Notes: generated by a model from the sequence alone, not told the origin. A DNA stretch of 64,000 nt from Metellina segmentata (GCA_947359465.1 OX375883.1:93770411-93834410), one strand, 5' to 3'; shown: positions 45,159 through 57,060, numbered from the stretch's first letter. Numbers and translations are program-made.

Positions 45159-45669
45159 TAGAAGATTTTGCAATTTTGACATTTTGTATCTTCTCTAGAA
45201 ATACAAATTAATACTGTCGTAAGGTAGGGCTCGAAAAAGCCGGGTGCACTGATGCACATGAAACTAAAATTAATTTTAACGTTTTTAATTTTTAACGTTA
45301 GGTGCGCTCAGTGCACCTAACGTTAAAAAAAGGAGGGGGGGACGTGGCTTTTTTTTTTCTTCTTATTTTAATGTTTGAATAAAATATTAGTATCGAGCTG
45401 TCTTGCTTTAAACAAACGTAATTAAAATTCCTAAATACACACTGTGCAAAAACAAAATCGCTGGGCCGTAACAGGTTTATACATTAGGAAGGTTTGCTTG
45501 TTTCACTGCCACTAGAACTTTCCGATGATCGACACATTTTCCAGATGGCTAGGTTGAAGCAACTGTCGCGACAGCCGTGCGCCGAGGAGTATTGAGAATT
45601 TAGACGTGTATATATTTTTATTTACAATCTACTATTGACCTATATAAACATACCAAACTAATAAAGTAG

Positions 45670-46400
45670 TTTACATTGCATTAATGCTCTTATATTACGT
45701 TTTTTTTTTATTTTGTACCTAAAATATAACGTGTGTGCCTAATTATAAAAACTTAGGTGCACAAGGTGCACCTGTAGTAAAAAATGTATTTCGAGGCCTG
45801 CATCAATGCTCTTACATTATTTTTTTTAATGTGCAACTAAAATATAATCTGTGCACCTAATTTAACAACTTAGGTGCACTTTGTGCAAAGGTAGTAAAAA
45901 ATCTATTTCGAAGCCTGCATTAATGCTCTTACATTACGTTTCTTTAAAATGCGCACCTAAAATATAATATGTGCACCTAATTTAAAAACTTAGGTGCACT
46001 TTGTGCAAATGTAGTAAAAAATATATTTCGAATCCTGCATTAATGCTCTTGCATTACGTTTTTTTAAAATGTGCACCTAAAATATAATCTGTGCACCTAA
46101 TTTAAAAACGTAGGTGCACTTTGTGCACCTGTAGTAAAAAAATCTATTTCGAAACCTGCATTAATGCTCTTACATTACGTTTTTTAAATGTGCATCTAAA
46201 ATATAATTTGTGCACCTAATTTAAAAACTTAGGTGCACTTAGTACACCTGTAGTAAAAAATCTATTTCGAAGCCTGCATTAATGCTCTTACATTACGTTT
46301 TTTTTTTTAGAATGTGCACCTAAAATATAATCTGTGCACCTAATTTAAAAACTCAGGTGCACAAAGTGCACATGTATTAAAGAATCTATTTCGAGGCCTG
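45670..46400 (+). repeat. ~120-bp satellite, six copies, with TAGGTGCAC palindromes
   Basis: GCATTAATGCTCTTA marks units at 45678, 45800, 45917, 46037, 46158 and 46276 (intervals 117-122 bp). Each contains GTGCACCTAA, then ACTTAGGTGCACTTTGTGCA, so a unit can form several hairpins. A related GTGCGCTCAGTGCACCTAACG stretch lies outside the array near 45301. Confidence 0.9.
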
Positions 46401-47471
46401 TCGTAAGGTGTTATATCGCCAAACGAGGTGATAAAATGCCAAATCGGCTGACGAAGTCATTCTTCCAGAGCATTCACGTGATTACTAGTCGACCTGTTAG
46501 TCACACTTTTTGAAGCTTCTCTCTATCACAGTACTCAGTCTATTTATACTCTACGTTTATGGAGTCACCAGATTCAATTTAAGCGATCTGCTCGAACAGA
46601 GGACCTTTGAAAATTCTAAAGAATTGTTATGAGAAGTGATGTACCCCAAAAAGAGATATATCGGGGAGTTACTGTAGCCTATACTGCAATAAACTATCAA
46701 ATAGCAACTAAGCTAGTAACAATCTAACAGTACTATAATCAACCCATTTATGTCAAGTGGTTTTGGTGGAAATATCGAAACGATTTCCGAACGTCATGGA
46801 ACTGGCAGTTTTAACGTCGAGTGAAATACGTTTGTTCGGACTTCGACATTTTTTCTTCGGTTTCAAAGAAGTATAGGTTTTATATTTCTCCGCGGCCTTA
46901 TAAAAAGTGACAGTCAATACAGTTTCCTTAAATGACTTTCCTTTAAATGTCATAAAACTGTCTCGATTTATTAAACGTCACAGTATTTATTCTATAGATT
47001 CCGAGTTCAAAAGAAATAAATGCTTTTACTTGAAATATCTATCAATTTGTTTTCAATCTTCTTTAGAGTAAAATATTTCCCATTTGAAAAAATCTTGCGA
47101 CAAAAAAAATTTCTATAATTCGTTTTTAGTTTACCGAGAAAATTGAAAACTTCAAAAGTGGTGGTTGATATATTTTCTTTTCAGATTAAACGTGAAATAA
47201 AATAAAGTATTTCGGAGGTATTAGTATTTATTACTACTCATACGGATCTATTCACAAGTCTCGAGCTAACTCGAGGAGCAGTTGATCCGTGGATCAGAGT
47301 TAAATCACGGATCATTCAGAACCGTATTTTTTTTTCTCATACGGCGGGTTAAGCGATCCACGGATTAAAATGATACGCTCGCTGTGATTGGCTACAGCCG
47401 TCTCATCACGATCACGTGATATCGTTTAGATTTATTACGACGCCCGAATCATACTGATCAAACTCTAACTT
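46401..47471. other. Unassigned sequence
   Basis: No gene recognised. The last 230 bp (from about 47242) contain CGTGGATCAG/CACGGATCAT inverted motifs and may be one end of an old transposon whose other end lies near 49350. Confidence 0.45.
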
Positions 47472-47484
47472 CGTCTCAGAATTG

Positions 47485-47813
47485 GTAATGGTAATTTTAG
47501 TTAACGTCGTACTAGAGCAACACAACGGGCTATTGACGACGGTCCGGGATCAGTCCCTTAAGGGAAAGATCCGAGGACAACACCTCGTAATTTTGAACCA
47601 CGGTCAGATGACGAAGCAACACCTGAGCTGGCACCCCACTCTCCAAACTTCCACGCCAACCCAACGTGAGGACTTTCGGCCACGACAGATTTAAGGTGCA
47701 CCAGCCGCCTCTACACCATACGTTTACAAACATCCATGCCCGGGCCCGGATTCGAACCAGGAACCTTCCGATCTAGAGGCTAACACCTTAACCACTAGAC
47801 CGGTTGGTCGGCT
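47485..47813 (-). mobile_element. Full-length tRNA-derived SINE (family 2), copy a
   Basis: Exact 13-bp target duplication CGTCTCAGAATTG at 47472-47484 and 47814-47826. On the minus strand: tRNA-like head with TCTAGTGGTTAAGGTG (A box) and GGTTCGAATCC (B box), a body of about 250 bp, and an AT-rich tail ending ATTACCATTACC. The 67-codon open frame in the body is shared by other copies but is simply SINE sequence. Confidence 0.92.
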
Positions 47814-48334
47814 CGTCTCAGAATTGATTCCAAGTTGTGATTTTAATGGAACGCATCCGCCATTTTAATCTGGGTTTTGAAAAACAAATGCAAAGTTATT
47901 TAATTTCAAATTGTATGCTCATGGGAACCTAAATTTTGCAAGGACAACTTGTACACAATGCCTTGACAAATCAATGTAATGTCTATTAGCTTTGTACTTC
48001 TCAGTATGGGTGTGTGTTGGTGCAAAGAGAAGTAATACTTGCTTTGTCAATTTTCTTTCATTTTTGTAATAAATCACCAAAATAATTTGTATTCCACGAC
48101 GAATTTGCATCTGCATTGGTCATATTCTACAGTTCGCTCTCTCATTGGGTTCTACTCTGGCAAGCCAGAATATAGTTCGAACCAGAACACATATATTTAT
48201 AATAGAAAAAATGTAATCAAGCTCTTTTTCCGGTTCATATAAGATCAGTTGATTGCGCGCAGTCATAAGAATATTGTAATTTAACACAGAATGAAGTATG
48301 TCGTCCATTTTGTTTAGTTTACTGTATATTTTAT

Positions 48335-49160
48335 ACAAATACAAATACAAATATTGACGACCAGCTACAGGCTCAAGCCCAACAAGGCTGGTCCTTTGTT
48401 TATGAATTCTCCAATTCCCACTGACTATCCAATTGTGTCTTAAATTCGTACACTCCCTTTGAATTAACTATATTTTCTGGCAACGCGTTCCAACTGTCTA
48501 TTACCCTATTAAAGTAGTAGTTTTTCCTTACATCCCGATTAAAATGTGTCTTATTCAATTTATACCCATGGCCCCTTGTTCTGTTATCCCTATTGAAATT
48601 TAAGCCCTCTGTGTCCCCTTGTTTTACAAACTTGAAAAGCTGAATCAAATCCCCCCTCCTTCTTCTTCTTTCCAGTGTATACATGTTTAGCTTACTTAAA
48701 CGTTCATTATAGTCGAAATTTGCTAGCCCCTTTATTATTTTTGTAGCTCTGTGCTGAACCCTTTCAATTGATTCTATGTCCTTTCTCATATATGGAGCCC
48801 AGAATTGTACAGCATATTCTAGATGTGGTTTTACTAAACCCTTATATAACGGCAAGATTATATTATTATCCCTTGAAGTTACAGTCTTTTTAATATACCC
48901 CAATAACCTATTAGCCTTTTTACCCGCAGCTGAACATTGGTGACCCATTTTAAAATCCCTGTGAATTATCACCCCAAGATCCTTGACTGTTTCTCCCTCC
49001 TTTACCTTTACTCCCTGCAGACAGTACTCGGCTCCACTGTTCCTGTAACCCATATGCAGAACTTGACATTTCCCTACATTAAATGACATACCCCATTTTA
49101 CAGCCCATTCGGATATCTTATCAAAATCCCCTTGTAAATTTTCTATCTGTAACTTGGTAT
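48335..49160 (-). mobile_element. 5'-truncated CR1/L2-type non-LTR retrotransposon
   Basis: Carries the last part of the reverse-transcriptase ORF, a short 3' UTR, and a 3' tail of ATTTGT repeats on the minus strand (48335-48352). Truncated at about 49160. It may lie inside an older element whose ends are near 47242 and 49352. Confidence 0.85.
48400..49158 (-). pseudogene. Reverse transcriptase C-terminal part, CR1/L2-like
   Basis: The open frame continues upstream of its first Met (49087-49089) to about 49158. It shows a WAVKWGMSFNVGKCQVLHMG stretch, matching the region after the catalytic motif in non-LTR reverse transcriptases. LYKGLVKPHLEYAVQFWAP, ERVQHRATKII and LERRRRRGDLIQLFKF follow, all typical of the CR1/L2/jockey C-terminal region. 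Endonuclease, RT motifs A-C and the catalytic Asp pair are missing, so it cannot act alone. The frame is undamaged over 250 codons, implying a fairly young insertion. Confidence 0.85.
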
Positions 49161-49359
49161 TTCATTCTTTCGCAAAAAGATAGTACAGCGCATGCGTAAC
49201 TCGCAATCGAGAGTTGATTCGCCGATTTTGAAGGATCAAAATGTAACACCGAAACGGCTGTTTAAACCACGGATCAGACATTGTGAATACTATATTTTCG
49301 ACAACCCAGGGTTTATCGTTGTTTCGTGGGTTAACACGTTCTTGTGAATACGGCCGTTA

Positions 49360-50045
49360 ATGGTATTTAAGTAGGCTTTTTGACATTAATACGTCTTTTA
49401 AATAGGAACAGTGCATGAATAAAAAAATCAGGTGATAAGTAAAACCTTACAACTGTTTCGTCCAATGATTTCGGAACTAGAAGCAAATATACATAAGACA
49501 AGTAAAGCGTCGCGTGTAGACAGATATGTCATGTATCTGACATGAACATCGAGCGAGCAATCAGGTGAACTGAGTGCAGAACTGAATGGCACAGTATGTC
49601 AAAACTATACGGTGATGTACGAATTTTGGGCCAGTGTCACTTTGGAATACGTGGGATGAACACTGCGTAAGGGGTGTGTCATTCAAAAGCTACCGAAGTA
49701 CGTTGTAAATTGGATTGGACTGGATTGGACGCCGTAGGCGGACACTGTTTCACCTGTGTGGCTTTCAGCTGTATAGTCCGCCTTACGGAGGAGATTCTGG
49801 GATAAGGGAGAGCTAAGCAATCCACAATATATACATACACATTTAAGTACACAGAAGGGGAAAGTCAATTGAAGGGCAAAACATGAAGGCACAAAAATAC
49901 AAAATGACAAAAGAAGAGGATGACAAAGTTTGAAAAATTAACACAGAACAAAATGAGAAAAGAACAAAAAAAAAGAAAATAATAATCATTTCCAGAAGGG
50001 AAAAAATAATAATAATAATAACAATATTGAAATTAAATGTAGAAG
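49360..50045. other. Unassigned sequence
   Basis: Purine-rich and AT-rich low-complexity stretch near 49880-50030; no gene or repeat family recognised. Confidence 0.5.
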
Positions 50046-50399
50046 TACACTCTATAACCAAAAAAATAGACGCACCAAGAAGGAGTTGTCTGATTGCGAT
50101 AAAAATTGGTGGAAATGAAAAAGGCCAATCAGAAAGTCAGGTGAGATCACGTGTTGAATCTACTTCAAATTTGTTCCAGGGTGTAGAGTGGAAACTTTTA
50201 TCTTTTTTATACAATCCTTTAAACAAAACCATTCCAATACACTCAATAACAAAAAAACCGACAAACCAAGAAAGAGTTGTCCGCTTGCGGTAAAAATTGT
50301 TGGATTTCAAGAACTTAACATAGAAAAACAAACGATTAAAATATTAGAACTGAAAGATTTATTTCACAGTTCAACAGTTACAATGGGAGGAAGTCAGTA

Positions 50400-50725
50400 A
50401 GTCGTTGGTCCACCTCTAGCCTGGATGCAAGCTGTCACCCGGCGGGGCATATACTGAAAAAGTTCCCGGATTGTGTCCTGAGGTATTTTTTCCCAAATTG
50501 TCTCTGTCGGGCTAAAGGGACAATATTCAGGGATGGTTGCAATCGCCTTCCCATAACGTCAGAAATATGCTCTATGGGAGAGAGATCAGGACACCTAGCT
50601 GGCCGAGGAAGTGTTGGGAAAGCTTGAAGACAATTCATTGCAACGCGTGCCGTGTGCGGCAGGGTATTTATCTTGTTGAAAAGTAAGTCCGGGATGTCAG
50701 AACAGGAACGGTAACACACCCGGTC
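50400..50725 (-). pseudogene. Tc1-like transposase remnant
   Basis: Minus-strand frames contain CPDLSPIEHISDVMGRRLQP, around the third catalytic acid (E of SPIEH), and an upstream FLF..DK block. Frameshifts separate them. Closely related to 59905-60420. Confidence 0.75.
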
Positions 50726-50881
50726 GTAGAATGTCGTCTACGTATCGCAAACCAAGATGGAGTTGTCTGCTTACGATAAAAAATGTTGGATGTCAAGAAC
50801 GTACACAGAAACACAAACGATTAAAATTTCAGAACAATTTAATGATTTATTTCAGAGTTTGATACTTACAAAGGGAGGAAG

Positions 50882-51133
50882 TCAATAAGGAGTTGGTACC
50901 TTCTGGCTTGAATTCAAGCTGTCAATCGGTGTAGCATGGACTGAAACAATTTCCTGGATGGTGTCCTGCGGAATTTCTTGCCAAATTGTTAGAAAAGGTT
51001 GAAGGCAATTCATAGAAACATGTGTCGTGTGTGGCCTGGCATTATCTTGTTGAAAAAAAAGTCCAGGGGGTTGCAATGGAGGATGCCACCAACTATGAAG
51101 AAGTGCTCTAATTAAAATAATAGACTCCCTCAA
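50882..51133 (-). pseudogene. Tc1-like transposase remnant with internal deletion
   Basis: FFQQDNARPHTTHVSMNCLQ carries the second catalytic Asp. The region with the third catalytic residue is deleted, so FLT is followed at once by IWQEIPQDTIQEI. Confidence 0.8.
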
Positions 51134-51247
51134 CTAACTGTCATGGACGTTGCTCTTCGAACTGGGCTGCTATGGCCTACGTCGATTATTCAGAGAACAA
51201 TACTTTCATTATGAGTGTGTATTGATATAGAACCTTGTTTTAATATA

Positions 51248-51888
51248 TCTATATATATAATTCTCTTACGTGGCACGCAAAAAAGACGTTATTAGCTATC
51301 GCGTTTTGGCAACATTGTACGATTATTTGTTTTTCACGAAGCCTCGCGCTTGAATTGAATTTATAGCGTTATCGGATAAAATTTTATTGAAAAAAAATGA
51401 ATTTTCATCGAGCTGTTGCAGTTAATAATAGAAATCAAAGAAAGCGGAGCATCTTTTCAGGGCCATTTAAAAAAGGTCCTTTTCAGGGCCTACAATTATA
51501 GTTCAACAAGACGCTTGCACAACAACTTTCGACAGCAAACTCAATGAAAATGCGTGGTTGGCTCGAGTGCAGGGGTAAATATACACTCAAACAACATTCA
51601 ATTTCCAAATCCGCCCTCAAATTTCGAGTCAAAATTTTCTCAAAGTTTTCATTTGAATTCAGATTCTATCGGTACTGTATATATCTTTTCTGAAAAATAG
51701 CAAAAAAATTTAGGTTTGAAAAATGTTTTTTGGAATATAATATTTTGTAAACAATCCCTTCTGCTAGGACACATGTCTTCATTGATGCGAGCGAAGCGAG
51801 CATAGGTTCGCGCAGCGAACCAATGAGGATTGCGAAGAAATCCTCCGGGGGTTGGCGAGCGTTTGCGAGCAGGGGGCGAGCCCCCTAG
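51248..51888 (+). mobile_element. Non-autonomous Helitron, family 1, copy c
   Basis: 641 bp on the plus strand: A|TCTATATATATAATTCTC at the 5' end, hairpin GGGGGCGAGCCCCC, then CTAG|T. Same family as 27545 and 42130 but opposite orientation. Confidence 0.9.
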
Positions 51889-51972
51889 TTTATAATAAAT
51901 ACTATACATTAATTCATGTGTTTCTCAAGTGTGTTTGCAAAATGTGTTTCTCAATAAGAAATCTAGTCATCA

Positions 51973-52437
51973 TCTCTACTATTATTATATTTTTAAGTGT
52001 TTCTCTGTGTCTCTGTACTCAGTGTCTTGACCAATCTATGGCACTTACAATAATGAAATTTAGATATCAGGCAGTCCTAATTTGTGTGCGATTTTTGTGT
52101 CCAACCCGAATTTTAAAATTTAATCTTGAACATTTTAAAATTAATATATTAGTTTTTTTCACCTTTCCTTCTTCTTTTCGGAATGTGACGTCACCCCTAC
52201 CTTGAATAAAGAAGCGAGCCGATTTTGCGATTTTCGACTGCTGACGTCCTGGCCCAAACCAAATCCCCTTGGAACCACGCCAAATTTTCCGATTCTAGCG
52301 TGTGGAGTTCGTTTCGGAAGCAAACCAAATGGGAATACGTAGCAATCACCGGGGGTTGGCGAGCGTCAGCGAACAGTGGCCACAAATGACCCCATGAAAA
52401 AAACTGTCACGGGCAACATTGTCCACGCTGTGGCTAG
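51973..52437 (+). mobile_element. Short Helitron, family 2, unexpanded
   Basis: 465 bp: A|TCTCTACTATTATTATATT start; end CCACGCTGTGGCTAG|T with hairpin. Internally one unit related to the 237-bp satellite: GGAATGTGACGTCACCCC, CGATTTTGCGATTTTCGAC, CCAAATTTTCCGATTCTAGCG. It is therefore the single-unit relative of the element at 28306. Confidence 0.88.
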
Positions 52438-53592
52438 TGTAACTATAAAAGTTTGTTGGATTGGGTTGTATATAGCAAGGCGTCTGTTTAATCAAACAAA
52501 AGAACAATTTATTAATAGATTCACCAGTTTAAAGATCCTATTCGGGTCAAAGAAATATAGAATCCATTCGAAAATTTTTGACTTAGTGTGTTTTATTTGT
52601 AAAACACTCTTTAATGTATGACAAATGTGCATCCCTAATTATATTTCTAAAAAATGTGTCGATTGTACCTAATTGCTAAACAAATAAAATTCAATTTTAG
52701 AGTTGCAATGTTTTTAGAAAAGTCAATGTAATGCTATTCTACCACTATTAAAGCAATGTAATATAAACTTTAAAAATTCGGAAACTTCTGAGAGTAAAAA
52801 TCGCAGGAAAATTATCTATAATACATAATTCAAATCACTTATCACCAGATTGCGAGAGAAAAATTATCAGAACTAATTTGATTTAGACGGTCACGTTAAT
52901 TACCGAACAAAATATCGAAAGCCCAACAGAGACTCGGTAACCAATGTTGATCTCAGACGATATTTTTTTGGAAAGTCAGGCGAAGTGAAAGAAGAAAAAT
53001 TTCCCCTTCAATTAGTTCCAAACGGAGAGTAAAAAATGTGGAAGCAGTTCTTATCTTACTTTAATAAAAAGGAAGCTGCTTTTCATCTGGATTATGAACC
53101 GTAAGTCCCCGAATATCACGGAGTTTGAGAATAAAGAAGAACCAGAGTTGCTTCATTAGACGAAGAATCCACAAAAGATTTCTCAAATATGGAATCTGGC
53201 TTTCTGGTATGCGTATTTATTCGCACTCTTGGGATTTTGCTGGAATCTTCAGTTACAGTTTAAAGTTCTTTTAAGGATTCTTAAAAAATCATTGAATTTT
53301 GTGTTCAATAATTACGTAGTAAACTTAATCTTACAAACAAAATTTACATACTTTTACGTAATGTTTAATGATATTATTCTTGAGCAAGACCTCAAAGGAT
53401 GCATGTTTTGCAATTAAAATTTGAATACCATAGAATAAAAACACAAGTCATAAATTTACTAGTCATTACCGGTTTACCAGTAGCTCAAGAATATTCCTAA
53501 ATATGAAGACCCTGTATTCGTTTGATACCTCAATGAGGATAGTTATTTATTAACTTTAACCCACCAAGCGGTTTTTTTCCCATTCGAAAACC
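52438..53592. other. Unassigned; one possible exon
   Basis: A short open stretch at 53036-53100 starts ATGTGGAAGCAG (MWKQFLSYFNKKEAAFHLDY) and ends at a good donor CC|GTAAGT. It could be a first exon of a host or transposon gene, but a single exon with no recognisable domain is weak evidence. Nothing else seen. Confidence 0.25.
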
Positions 53593-54344
53593 TAAGGGCG
53601 CCTTCACACGAAGGAGATCGATCGCTCAGACCGGTCTGAAGGCGATGGAACTTACATAGAAACCATAGGAGCACTTCACACGAGAAGACTAGCAGGAGAC
53701 CGGTAGAGAGACTAAAAAATAGTCGCCAAGGAAGTTCAGTCGTCGGCGACTTTTTTTGTTTGAAGAAGACAGATGTTACATTGCGAGGTATTGCGTCATT
53801 CACACGAGAGTGACTATCATCTGTCGATTTTTGATTCCTAGCGATATCACCTGCCGTTCTGAATTTGTTTTCCTTGTTCGTTTGTCTTATTCTTGTTTGT
53901 CTTCGTTCTTGTTTTGGAAAGTTTAGATATTGATAAGTTAATTACTACTTTGCAAACGCAGCCTGCGTTGTGGGACAAAACTCACGAAGATTATGCGAAC
54001 AAAATAAAAAATAAAACGCATGGAGAGCGGTGATGGTGTTTATTTATGGCGAAGAAATGCAAGATTGTGATAAACAAAAGAAAAATATGTTTAATAAGTT
54101 CTTTATTTTGTTTACAATAATTCAGCATTCATTTATGTTGACAAACTATAGTAAGAATACGAGGTATAAAAAAAAAGTAAATGACAAAACGATAGCTTGA
54201 TAATATTTTAAATAAGTTACATTAATTTCTTACAGTAATTTAACATAAATTTATGTTAATAAACTAATAGTAAGAATGCGAGGAAGTAAAAAGTAAGCGA
54301 CAAAACGGTAACTTAATAATATTTTAAACAAGCTGTTGCATTAT

Positions 54345-54690
54345 TTTATTATATTTTCATATACTGCCATGGCAAATCGCCTTCATTTACAAAATACAGA
54401 CGGAAATGATCTCGAAGAGCCGTTGGCTCAGGTCCAGTGTAACCATTAAAAACATTATTATCGTTTTCCATCAAACCGGTGTGCGTTAAGGTGTCTTCAT
54501 GCGAATAAACACCCCTTGTTCGTATGAAATTATGCAGAATTACTCATGCTTTTATTATGTCAATTGCAAATCAATATTAACGTTCAATGGTCTATACAAA
54601 ATCCTCCATTTATTAGTTAAAATACCAAAAGAGCATTCAATGAACTGGCGGTCTCTAGAAAGACAATAATTAAATATTATTTTGTTCTGT
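54345..54690 (-). pseudogene. Harbinger-type transposase remnant
   Basis: On the minus strand NYCLSRDRQFIECSFGILTN then KWRILYRPL matches the C-terminal NYRLSRARRxxENxFGxLxxRFR pattern of Harbinger DDE transposases, which includes the last catalytic Glu (E of IECSFG). Downstream LRDHFRLYFVNEG is in another frame, so at least one frameshift is present. The N-terminal two-thirds is missing. Confidence 0.75.
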
Positions 54691-54782
54691 GATAAATTTT
54701 TTTCCATCATACTATCCTCAATGTTAACGACAACCTTTCTCGTGGTGGTATGTTGCCTCTCATATTTGTGTCCTGCTTCTTA

Positions 54783-54946
54783 GGCTCTGTTCACATGCGA
54801 GTAAAATGTGCTTTTGGTGAGGCTATCAGGATCCCGCTCTTCAAGGTCGCAAAGATAGATACTTGAATTAGAGGAATAAATAAACATAATGGCGGGACCT
54901 CGCTAGCCTCGATACGCGCGTTGAAACGCCTCATGTGAACGTGGCC
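54783..54946. mobile_element. Harbinger-like MITE nested in the Harbinger element
   Basis: 164 bp, ends GGCTCTGTTCACATG and, in reverse, GGCCACGTTCACATG, flanked by TTA on both sides (54780-54782 and 54947-54949). Non-coding. Confidence 0.8.
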
Positions 54947-55698
54947 TTAATGTACCTGCTGAAGTGCTCTCTAAAAGAAGCTACTGACACTCGGAACTAA
55001 TTGAAAAATTTAGTCGACTCGTCTTCCAGTTCGCGATACAGAACATGGTATAAACCTTTCTGCACACGAAATGTATTGATACCCAATACTTCCTTTCGAC
55101 ATTTTTGTTTTTCTTATGATTAAAATACCATACTGTAAGCATTTCCAGCTCATTCATTCTGAAAGCAGGCAGGATTCCAAAGGACGTAAAAGTCGTGACG
55201 TCATTGCCCATATTCGTATTGCAAAAATTAAAAGTTACAATTGAAAAATTATTTATTCAAAGAAAATCAAATGTAAGATATCTATCTCGCTTAAAATTTT
55301 CAGCAGATTTCAAATTCGCTAAAATTTTTAATCTATCTTTAACGATGCATATTTTACAAAAAAGAACTAGGCAAGGCCGATAAAAAATTTTGTATTTCTT
55401 CTTTTCGCTCGAATTGTTTGTCTGCAGGAAATGAGTCAAAACGACTATCACAGGCGACCGTTGTGAGCGATCAATCTCCTTCGTGTGAAGGCGCCCTAAC
55501 TGTACTGGTCAGATTCGGATACAAAAATATGTTCTAAACTCAATAAATCTAGGCAGGGGACAGTTTTTGCTTTCCCAATTAAGATCTTTTCACCTTTAAG
55601 TACCAGGCAGTTTTACATCCACCAGTTTCTTTACTAAATCGATTTGATCTACACGATATGGACAAAATAATTTGGTCATTTTTGGTCAGAAAATTTAG

Positions 55699-56030
55699 GT
55701 AGGTAAGGTAATTTTAGTTAACGTCGTACTAGAGCAGCACAACGGGCTATTGACGACGGTCCGGAATTAGTACCTTAAGGGAAAGATTCGAGGACAACAC
55801 CTCGTAATTTTGAACCACGGTCAGATGACGAAGCAACACCTGAGCTGGCACCCCACTCTCCAAACTTCCACGCCAACCCAACGTGAGGACTTTCGGCCAC
55901 GACAGATTTAAGGTGCACCAGCCGCCTCTACACCATACGTTTACAAACATCCATGCCCGGACCCGGATTCGAACCAGGAACCTTCCGATCTAGAGGCTAA
56001 CACCTTAACCACTATACCGGTTGATCGGCC
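55699..56030 (-). mobile_element. Full-length tRNA-derived SINE (family 2), copy b
   Basis: 12-bp target duplication CAGAAAATTTAG at 55687-55698 and 56031-56042. Nearly identical to the copy at 47485, with a tail of AAAATTACCTTACCTACC type, so both are recent. Confidence 0.92.
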
Positions 56031-56042
56031 CAGAAAATTTAG

Positions 56043-56640
56043 AGGAGGATACATTTTAGTGTGGGGTTGTTTTTCCTGGTTAGAACATGGCCGATCACTT
56101 TATATACAATGATTGTAGTATACTTAATACCCAAATAGAAGTTTAAAAATAAATTATTTATAAAATTTGTTTTAGAACATTTTTTTATGAAATTGTTATT
56201 TTCCCCCAACATTAGCAGTACCATTTAAAATTCTGAATACAATCCCAAAATATGATCTATGCTATAATAAAGACATAATGAAAAACCAAATTTTTTCATT
56301 TCTCCTAGAAACAATTTTACACTACACTCTTTCCCTGGATTTTGAAAAACTAAACACTTTCTCATAAATGGTAGCAATACAAGTTCGGCATCCATTGAAC
56401 GTGTGTTCTCTACATATGGATAAAGTTGAGAAATGGATTATGGGCAGAGAAAGCAGGAAAACTGATCAAAGTTCAGCGTTTCCTGAAGAGAGACAATGAC
56501 ACTCAAGAATGGTAGCTTGTTATGCATAATATGTGCACAAAATTTGTGAATTAAAAATAAATCTTATATAAAAGTTGTCAATTTTGTTAAAACAAATTAT
56601 AAATACAATTTTGTATGTATTTTTTTTAATCACTGAAATG
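56043..56640. other. Unassigned AT-rich sequence
   Basis: Nothing recognised. Confidence 0.5.
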
Positions 56641-56719
56641 TGTACAAAATTGAGATTTTTGTTGAAAAAACTCAAAATGTATACAAATGTGTGGGTTTTT
56701 TCATATGGGCTTTTGTGGA

Positions 56720-57060
56720 AAAACCAATTGGGTCCACGCCAGCCAATAATGATATCAACGTTCTAGGTAGTTCAACCCTGCCCACACTATGGCAACACTA
56801 CGGCGATGATGGTTTTTATTCCAACAGGATAGAGCTCCATGTAATACTGCAGAACGTATGCTGGACTGGTTTACTGAAAATGACGATCTCAATCCGACCG
56901 AGCACTTGTAGGACGAAGTGAAGCGATGGGTATGACACCGCCACGCGATCACATTTTCACAACAATCCCTTCTCACAGCCTTGCAAGATTCATGGCGAGC
57001 TATTTCTGTCCAAATTTACAGAGAACTTGTGTAAAGTATGCATCGACGTGTTGCAGTTGT
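56720..57060 (+). pseudogene. Tc1-like transposase remnant, second family
   Basis: One frame reads FQQDRAPCNTAERMLDWF at about 56817, the second catalytic Asp region. DDLNPTEHL at 56884 follows with the third acid, then an in-frame TAG. N-terminal part lost. Confidence 0.75.

Larger units (their letters stand above)
50048..51175 (-). mobile_element. Cluster of Tc1-like transposon remnants
   Basis: Three related end-type sequences lie in the same direction: ATAGACGCACCAAGAAGGAG at 50068, CCGACAAACCAAGAAAGAG at 50259 and AACCAAGATGGAGTTGTC at 50749. The second and third each lead into a decayed transposase on the minus strand. They may be three insertions or one locus duplicated in tandem; all are dead. 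Confidence 0.75.
53596..55496 (-). mobile_element. PIF/Harbinger transposon
   Basis: Terminal inverted repeats GGGCGCCTTCACACG continue for about 33 bp (AAGGAGATCGATCGCTCA on the left, one or two mismatches on the right). Flanking TAA duplications at 53593-53595 and 55497-55499 are the 3-bp TWA expected of this superfamily. 1.9 kb, with a decayed transposase and a nested smaller element. Confidence 0.9.

Noticed and set aside
46753..46953. 66-codon minus-strand basic frame
   Set aside because: No recognisable domain, no splice or promoter context; length is expected by chance.
47530..47733. 67-codon frame MFVNVWCRGGWCTLN..., repeated at 55747
   Set aside because: Lies wholly inside SINE copies with target duplications; conserved only because the SINEs are young.
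47750..47813. A stand-alone minus-strand tRNA gene
   Set aside because: It is the tRNA-related head of a SINE: it continues into a SINE body, does not pair as a full acceptor stem, and is flanked by the SINE target duplication.
48400..49089. Host protein gene
   Set aside because: Sequence motifs and the repeated ATTTGT tail identify a truncated non-LTR retrotransposon.
50027..50293. 88-codon plus-strand frame
   Set aside because: Spans two Tc1-like terminal regions; no domain.
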